NCBI GenBank assembly: GCA_020438665.1
Contig: JAGQUE010000029.1
Location: 1-17,899, forward strand
DNA: 17,899 nt
Direction of reading: 5' to 3'
From: Nocardioidaceae bacterium
Lineage (GTDB): Bacteria; Actinomycetota; Actinomycetes; Propionibacteriales; Nocardioidaceae
Below the pieces are notes generated by a model. It searched no databases. It was not told the DNA's origin and was given only the letters and a program-made list of their open reading frames with translations. Position 1 is the first letter of the stretch. Every line of letters begins with the position of its first letter. Positions 15,201 through 17,899 of the stretch are shown here, in pieces. The position numbers were made by a program, and so were the translations under genes.

Positions 15201-15518
15201 CGGTTCCCGTGGCTGGTGAAGACCCAGCGCCACGACATCATCCTGCGCGGTACCGTCACCGACACGGCTCACATCCTGGCCAACCGCGGTGTCGCGGCCG
15301 GCCGTACCGATCTGGTCCGGGCGGCGTGTGCAGCAGCCCGGCTGGCGAACCCCGACGTCGACGTCGCCTGGTTGGACGAGGCCGCGGTGAAGGAGGCCGA
15401 GGCCGGGAAGGGTGCCGCCGACGAGATGCTGCGCCGCGAGGTCGTGGACCGCTACGACGAGGACCTGCCCGAGCGCACCGAGACCATCTTGGACCAGCGG
15501 AACTGGGCGACCGGCTAG
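12300..15518 (+). CDS. Large membrane protein: two LysM-like domains outside, SARP/BTAD-like regulator inside
   Basis: 1072 residues, with AGGAGAGGA before the ATG. Two or three N-terminal hydrophobic helices (about 5-29, 44-74, 96-120) are followed by two LysM-like repeats (about 160-215 LDSLWSIAERHLGDGDRWPE and 228-275 SGDSLSSIAQQRLGDGDRWPE), sharing LGDGDRWPE, which suggests duplication. A Pro/Gly/Thr-rich linker leads to a transmembrane helix near 378-404, ending in NRRRLIRQR (positive-inside). The cytoplasmic part ends in a winged-helix segment (from about 814: KVHLLGPVDVRALNG, LVAYLACQERGVTAERVASD) and a BTAD-like helical repeat region to the C-terminus. Known: LysM binds peptidoglycan; BTAD is found in SARP activators. 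Inference: it may anchor the pilus to the wall and report on it to transcription. Possible loss of DNA binding is untested. Confidence 0.85.
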   Translation: MRLIKAVVAAVMLAALVIGPPWALVRFIGNPWPAEGVSLSAPITDGAIIGLLAVIVWILWAQLMVCFVVEALAALTDDRIQLRAPFTLGIQQHLARRLITAIVVATVATPVAAGAAMGAAGHGTAPAPSPSTTPTASLTDVAPTPVGAERDPAPTATTSVTVMRLDSLWSIAERHLGDGDRWPEIAALNEGRTMSDGTVFASADTIRPGWDLLIPAAGDDVAPDQAPVVVQSGDSLSSIAQQRLGDGDRWPEVYDLNSETVGSDPDLILPGQVLVMPGATHTPPSDRQSDHYVGDRGHGGRGDQTGNTPGETRDGSQGEVPGTGTGESGQESGEGQTQAPADPTPTAPIIPIRPGAGEEAGTNGEQTAPVVTTQAEEGGISALSALLATAGTFAVGLMGLVVYNRRRLIRQRPLGKTIAQVPVEVAEVEQEILEHGGEAQKDVVFLDRALRYVAAACKVAGSPLPQVGAAVLGEEDLTLLFTEPAGAAAPEGWDASDDARAWMLPRDTYLEDELDEQPAPYPALVTIGQSESGHTWYLDLETLGTCGIAGAAERVEGLARFWVAELAVNEWAKGCEVLLAEPFGSEMVSLNPERVRQVDRDAALARVASVAGEIDEVEQNLDADLLTRRRDGLVLDSTNPVVVVVDAHPGEELAEGLAGRSRSRVVVVHGADTAPAVELRGDGTAYLPMWGISVEAFSMTRQQAELAGEVSGTIRGLGYQPVPNTATDDGPLGKYARADGSLREEYTEPRHTEGGDPSSMLPEADEVYLTAGATTPADLAELGRSVPESTRAEVAALDPTLDADLADWFDESCPRPKVHLLGPVDVRALNGGDPTAIKNLNMTVSLVAYLACQERGVTAERVASDFGWKTKQTAENRASDARNLLGKREDGSDWLPEAGASESARRGGTPTYELPYQVTGGVLSSAELFVRLRNRAERRGELGGCEEDLVKALSLVTATPFEGGTDRRFPWLVKTQRHDIILRGTVTDTAHILANRGVAAGRTDLVRAACAAARLANPDVDVAWLDEAAVKEAEAGKGAADEMLRREVVDRYDEDLPERTETILDQRNWATG

Positions 15519-15536
15519 CTGGAACCTAGCCGAGCG

Positions 15537-15590
15537 ACGACTGGCGTCGGCCCCGTCCCACCGTTCGCGGTGGGACGGGGCCGGAGTCGT
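15537..15590 (+). terminator. Strong intrinsic terminator after the pilus operon
   Basis: A perfect 14-bp stem (15549-15562 with 15569-15582, loop GTTCGC) is extended outside by ACGACT/AGTCGT arms (15537-15542 and 15585-15590) and followed by TTTT at 15590-15593. It begins 19 bases after the LysM-BTAD stop. Confidence 0.9.
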
Positions 15591-15609
15591 TTTCGGGTGC
15601 TGGCGAGGG

Positions 15610-15647
15610 CCGGCCGGAAATCTTTTCAACCATTTTTGTCCGGCCGG
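15610..15647. repeat. Inverted repeat with AT-rich spacer
   Basis: CCGGCCGGA (15610-15618) and TCCGGCCGG (15639-15647) flank a 20-base spacer rich in A/T (about 75 percent), including CATTTTTG. It follows the terminator and precedes the GGTGAGCG array. It could be a second terminator, a protein-binding site or a recombination site. A smaller hairpin, AGAGCC/GGCTCT, lies at 15654-15670. Confidence 0.6.
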
Positions 15648-15686
15648 TGGCGGAGAGCCATGAGGGCTCTGACCTGCGGGTTTGTG

Positions 15687-15768
15687 TTTGGTGAGCGGGT
15701 TTGGTGAGCGCTCACCAGCCCGTGGTGGGCGGGTGGTGACCGTCTTGGTGAGCGAGGTGGTGAGCGGT
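15687..15768. repeat. Phased array of GGTGAGCG octamers upstream of the sigma-like gene
   Basis: Exact GGTGAGCG lies at 15690, 15703, 15747 and 15759; one-mismatch copies are at 15724 (GGTGGGCG) and 15735 (GGTGACCG). Successive starts are 13, 21, 11, 12 and 12 bases apart, so most sites lie on the same DNA face. The second copy is half of the perfect 16-bp palindrome TGGTGAGCGCTCACCA (15702-15717). The array ends about 50 bases upstream of the next start codon and covers the likely promoter. A regulator-binding array is the best reading; a nick-region or origin iteron set is possible. Confidence 0.8.
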
Positions 15769-15818
15769 CGGTTCTGGCATGGGCGCGTCCTGATCGCCCG
15801 CCTTCTCGGAGGACCGCC

Positions 15819-16715
15819 ATGTCGGCCAGCACCAGCACCGTCACCCCAAGGACCAGCACCACCGTCACGGCATGGACCGCGGCGACCCGGAGCCACCATG
15901 AGCGTCGCCGAGGGCAGAGCGCACTGGCCGACGCGGTCAGCACCAGCTTGGCCCGGTCGGGCAAGTGGGAGCAGTGGCAGCAGCTCGAGCCCCGCCTTGC
16001 AGGGTTCGCCAACCTGGAGGAGGCGTGTGCGGGATGGCGCCGCCGCGACGAGGAGTGCTACCAGCTGGTTGCGGCCCTGACGGCGCTGGGATCGCGGCGC
16101 GGAGGCGATGACGACGACGCGGCCCTGGCCGTGCTGGTCGTGCTCGCCGACGGCGTGAACCGGGTCGCCGGGACGATGAGCGACGTGTGCGAGTTGGGCG
16201 ATGTACACGCCACGGTGTGGGAGGAGGTCAAGGCCGCCGAGCCCCAGCTGGGGAACCGGGCGGGACGGTACCTGCTGGACCGGGCCCGCCAGCGGCTGTG
16301 TCGCCCGGCGGCCGGACTGATCAGCCGGGTCGAGACGACCTCGCTGGAGACCTGGCTGACGGGGGAGGCCGGCAGTGAGGGGACCGGTGGCGGGCTCGAG
16401 GGCGAGGAGCAGGATCGTGACGGCATGCTCGCCCTTCCCGATGTCGAGGACCCGATCGAGGACCTGACCGACCTGCTGGTGTGGGCGCGAGGGGTCGGCG
16501 TGATCGCTACCGAGGAGATCGACCTCCTTGTCGAGCTGATGGCCGCCGAGCACGAGGTCCTGGCCCGAGGTGAGACGAAGCGGGCCCGCGAGGAGGCGCA
16601 GCGCATCGTCGGGGAACGCCATGGCGTGACCATGCGGCAGATCCGCCGACGTCGCGACCAGACCACCGCCCGGCTCCGTCAGGCGGCCCCGCAGTACCTG
16701 GAGGCCATCGCCTGA
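15819..16715 (+). CDS. Sigma-factor-like or related helical DNA-binding protein
   Basis: 298 residues from the ATG at 15819, supported by GGAGGA directly upstream; the first 35 residues are Ser/Thr-rich and probably disordered. Residues about 95-175 (helices including GNRAGRYLLDRARQRLCRPA) resemble sigma region 2-like helices. An acidic linker (about 186-210) follows, then a C-terminal helical region (about 230-290: IDLLVELMAAEHEVLARGETKR, then RIVGERHGVTMRQIRRRRD), where the last part reads as a helix-turn-helix like sigma region 4. The match is by pattern only and could equally be a plasmid regulator of another family. The phased GGTGAGCG array upstream and the terminator after it make this a stand-alone, probably regulated gene. 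Confidence 0.6.
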   Translation: MSASTSTVTPRTSTTVTAWTAATRSHHERRRGQSALADAVSTSLARSGKWEQWQQLEPRLAGFANLEEACAGWRRRDEECYQLVAALTALGSRRGGDDDDAALAVLVVLADGVNRVAGTMSDVCELGDVHATVWEEVKAAEPQLGNRAGRYLLDRARQRLCRPAAGLISRVETTSLETWLTGEAGSEGTGGGLEGEEQDRDGMLALPDVEDPIEDLTDLLVWARGVGVIATEEIDLLVELMAAEHEVLARGETKRAREEAQRIVGERHGVTMRQIRRRRDQTTARLRQAAPQYLEAIA

Positions 16716-16747
16716 ACCCGCCCCGGGAAGGGTCCTGAAGAAGTTTG

Positions 16748-16779
16748 CCGCCCCCGCGTCCGATCCGGACCGGGGGCGG
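16748..16779 (+). terminator. Strong GC hairpin between the sigma-like gene and the next operon
   Basis: CCGCCCCCG (16748-16756) pairs with CGGGGGCGG (16771-16779), and inside it GTCCG pairs with CGGAC, giving a 14-bp stem with one bulged C, followed by TTGCTTGT. It ends only 14 bases before the next ATG, so it may also act as an attenuator for that gene. Confidence 0.8.
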
Positions 16780-16793
16780 TTGCTTGTCCCGAC

Positions 16794-17042
16794 ATGAGCG
16801 ATTACGCACCCGCCGAGGTCAGTGCCGCTGAGCCGACGCCCGAGGTCGTCGCGCAATTGCTGGACGTCGTGGCCGCGCACAACGTGGATCACGCGCTGTC
16901 GGGCATCGAGGAGGCGATCGCTCGGCTGCGGGCCGATGCCGAGCACGCTGCGGAGGCCCGCGCGGTGATCGGCAACGCCTCGGCCGCGGTGCTGCGCGAA
17001 GCGTTCAGGCTGCGGGCCGCTCGGGCCGAGGCGGCCCGATGA
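16794..17042 (+). CDS. Small alanine-rich helical protein of unknown function
   Basis: 82 residues, almost all predicted helix: an acidic N-terminus (MSDYAPAEVSAAEPTPEVVAQLL in part), then GIEEAIARLRADAEHAAEAR and a basic C-terminal helix LREAFRLRAARAEAAR. No family is recognised. There is no Shine-Dalgarno sequence in the 14 bases between the hairpin and the ATG, so a leaderless or unusual start is likely. The stop overlaps the next gene as ATGA, so the two are co-translated and probably partners. That coupling is the main support for it being a real gene. Confidence 0.65.
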   Translation: MSDYAPAEVSAAEPTPEVVAQLLDVVAAHNVDHALSGIEEAIARLRADAEHAAEARAVIGNASAAVLREAFRLRAARAEAAR

Positions 17043-17899
17043 GCACCGGCATCGCTGCGCGGTTCTCGACCCGCGAGCTCCAGGCCGCGGCGGACGCGTT
17101 GGCCGCGGGCCGCTTCGCCACCAGCGGCGGCTCGACGACGACCGTGGCCGCCGGCCCGGCTGTCGTGGTCGCCAGGGGACGCGCGGTCGAGGAGGGCGAG
17201 GAGTCGGCACCGCCGGTCACGGGGAACCTCCCGGCGGGGCTGCGGCCGCTGGTGCGGGTCCGAGCCGCGAACGCGGGCGCCGGAGCGTCGACGATCACCC
17301 TCGCGCTGGCCGATGCGGCCGATGCCGCCGGCCTCCGGGCACGGATTCTGGATGCGGCCGCTCCGGCCTGGTCGGGACTCGTGGGCGCCACGGTCACCGA
17401 GCTCGGTGCGAGTGAGGGCTGGCGTCGTGGCCGCCGCGGCTCGAACGTCCTGATCGATCGCGTTGAGGTGCCCATCCATGTGCCGGCCGAGGTGCCAACG
17501 CCGCGGGCGGTCGACGGGGTCGACCTGACGGTGCTCGATGCGGGCTGGACCCCTCGGGAGCTGGCCGCCTCACCGGAGGCGTGGGTAGCTGCCAGCCCGG
17601 CGCAGGTCGAGGTCCTGGTCACCCGGCCCAACGGCCTGGCGCTCTCACAGACCGAGGCCGCCCTCGCCGCGCTCGCCGAGGAGCTCGCGGCCGAGCAGGT
17701 GCTGGTGATGGTCGTCGGCGCTGGTCGATGGAGCGACCGCGAGTTCTCCAGCGCCGGCCGGCTGCTGCGCACCGCCCACGAGCAGGAGGCGGTGCTGTTC
17801 GCACCACTCCTTCCCGCCAAGGCGCTGCCCGGCCTGGGGCCAGACCCGCTGCCCAAGCAGCTCACGAACCCCTCCCAGCACCTGCTGGAGCGGATCACC
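17039..17899 (+). CDS. ParA-like protein with degenerate P-loop, cut by the right edge
   Basis: 287 codons are present without a stop. The N-terminal region has FSTRELQAAADALAAGRFA and a disordered stretch; then PLVRVRAANAGAGASTITLA (around 75-95) looks like the strand and P-loop of a ParA/MinD-type protein in which the lysine of GK(S/T) is replaced: NAGAGASTI. LALADAADAAGLRARILDAA and a second half with VEVLVTRPNGLALSQTEAAL and EQVLVMVVGAG continue the alternating strand/helix pattern of a Rossmann-like fold. No catalytic residues can be assigned. Together with the lysine-less CpaE-like protein it is the second degenerate ParA-type P-loop in the window. In related actinobacterial elements such genes lie beside conjugation genes, but I cannot show that here. 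Confidence 0.65.
   Translation, partial: MSTGIAARFSTRELQAAADALAAGRFATSGGSTTTVAAGPAVVVARGRAVEEGEESAPPVTGNLPAGLRPLVRVRAANAGAGASTITLALADAADAAGLRARILDAAAPAWSGLVGATVTELGASEGWRRGRRGSNVLIDRVEVPIHVPAEVPTPRAVDGVDLTVLDAGWTPRELAASPEAWVAASPAQVEVLVTRPNGLALSQTEAALAALAEELAAEQVLVMVVGAGRWSDREFSSAGRLLRTAHEQEAVLFAPLLPAKALPGLGPDPLPKQLTNPSQHLLERIT

Noticed and set aside
12240..17210. Very long open frame on the minus strand (1656 codons) opposite the LysM-BTAD and sigma-like genes
   Set aside because: It is Arg/Pro/Gly/His-rich low-complexity sequence, spans two strong terminators, has no domain, and mirrors the third-position GC of well-supported plus-strand genes.
1..17899. CRISPR arrays, insertion sequences, integrase and attachment sites
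   Set aside because: No regularly spaced exact repeats of 23-40 bases, no transposase or recombinase gene, and no tRNA-derived direct repeats were seen.

Overview
The window is GC-rich DNA from an actinobacterium. Long open frames on both strands, GTG starts, 1-4 nt stop/start overlaps (ATGA, TGATG) and the gene content fit Propionibacteriales such as Nocardioides, but that placement is inference. No rRNA, tRNA, insertion sequence or CRISPR array was found. The left 3.9 kb resembles the maintenance region of a plasmid or plasmid-like mobile element, and the rest is a Tad-type pilus/secretion operon with its regulators.

Left part (1-3917, all genes on the minus strand). A parA-type partition ATPase runs off the left edge; only its first 19 codons, with the KGGTGK Walker A, are present. 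Directly upstream of its start lies the most remarkable element of the window: about 28 degenerate near-palindromic units of consensus CCGGTANCGG (80-397), spaced 11 or 12 bp, with 26 of the 27 TA dinucleotides of the region in register. Position and design suggest a centromere-like partition site that doubles as the parA operator, although replication iterons are an alternative. Then come a 728-residue protein with primase-polymerase (AEP) motifs and C-terminal helix-turn-helix regions, probably the replication initiator; a 141-residue protein that appears to hold two ribbon-helix-helix motifs; and a small ArsR-like repressor whose upstream region carries a 10+10 bp palindrome.

Middle part (3918-12220). 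After about 540 bp with no convincing gene, a tightly packed plus-strand operon encodes a lipoprotein, a secreted cysteine-rich protein, a CpaB-like SAF protein, a CpaE/ParA-like protein lacking the Walker A lysine, the CpaF/TadA motor ATPase, TadB and TadC platform proteins, a small pilin-like protein and three TadE/TadG-like pseudopilins. The four pilin-like proteins share an RDE(R/H)G box before their hydrophobic helix. No prepilin peptidase lies in the window.

Right part (12221-17899). A 1072-residue membrane protein joins two LysM-like domains outside the cell to a SARP/BTAD-like regulator module inside. A strong terminator follows, then an AT-spaced inverted repeat and a second phased short-repeat array (GGTGAGCG, 15690-15766) in front of a gene for a sigma-factor-like protein. 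Another strong hairpin then separates this gene from a translationally coupled pair: an 82-residue alanine-rich protein and a protein with a degenerate P-loop that runs off the right edge. Together the content suggests a plasmid or conjugative element whose surface pilus is controlled by dedicated regulators. Conjugation itself is not shown, because no relaxase or coupling protein is present here.
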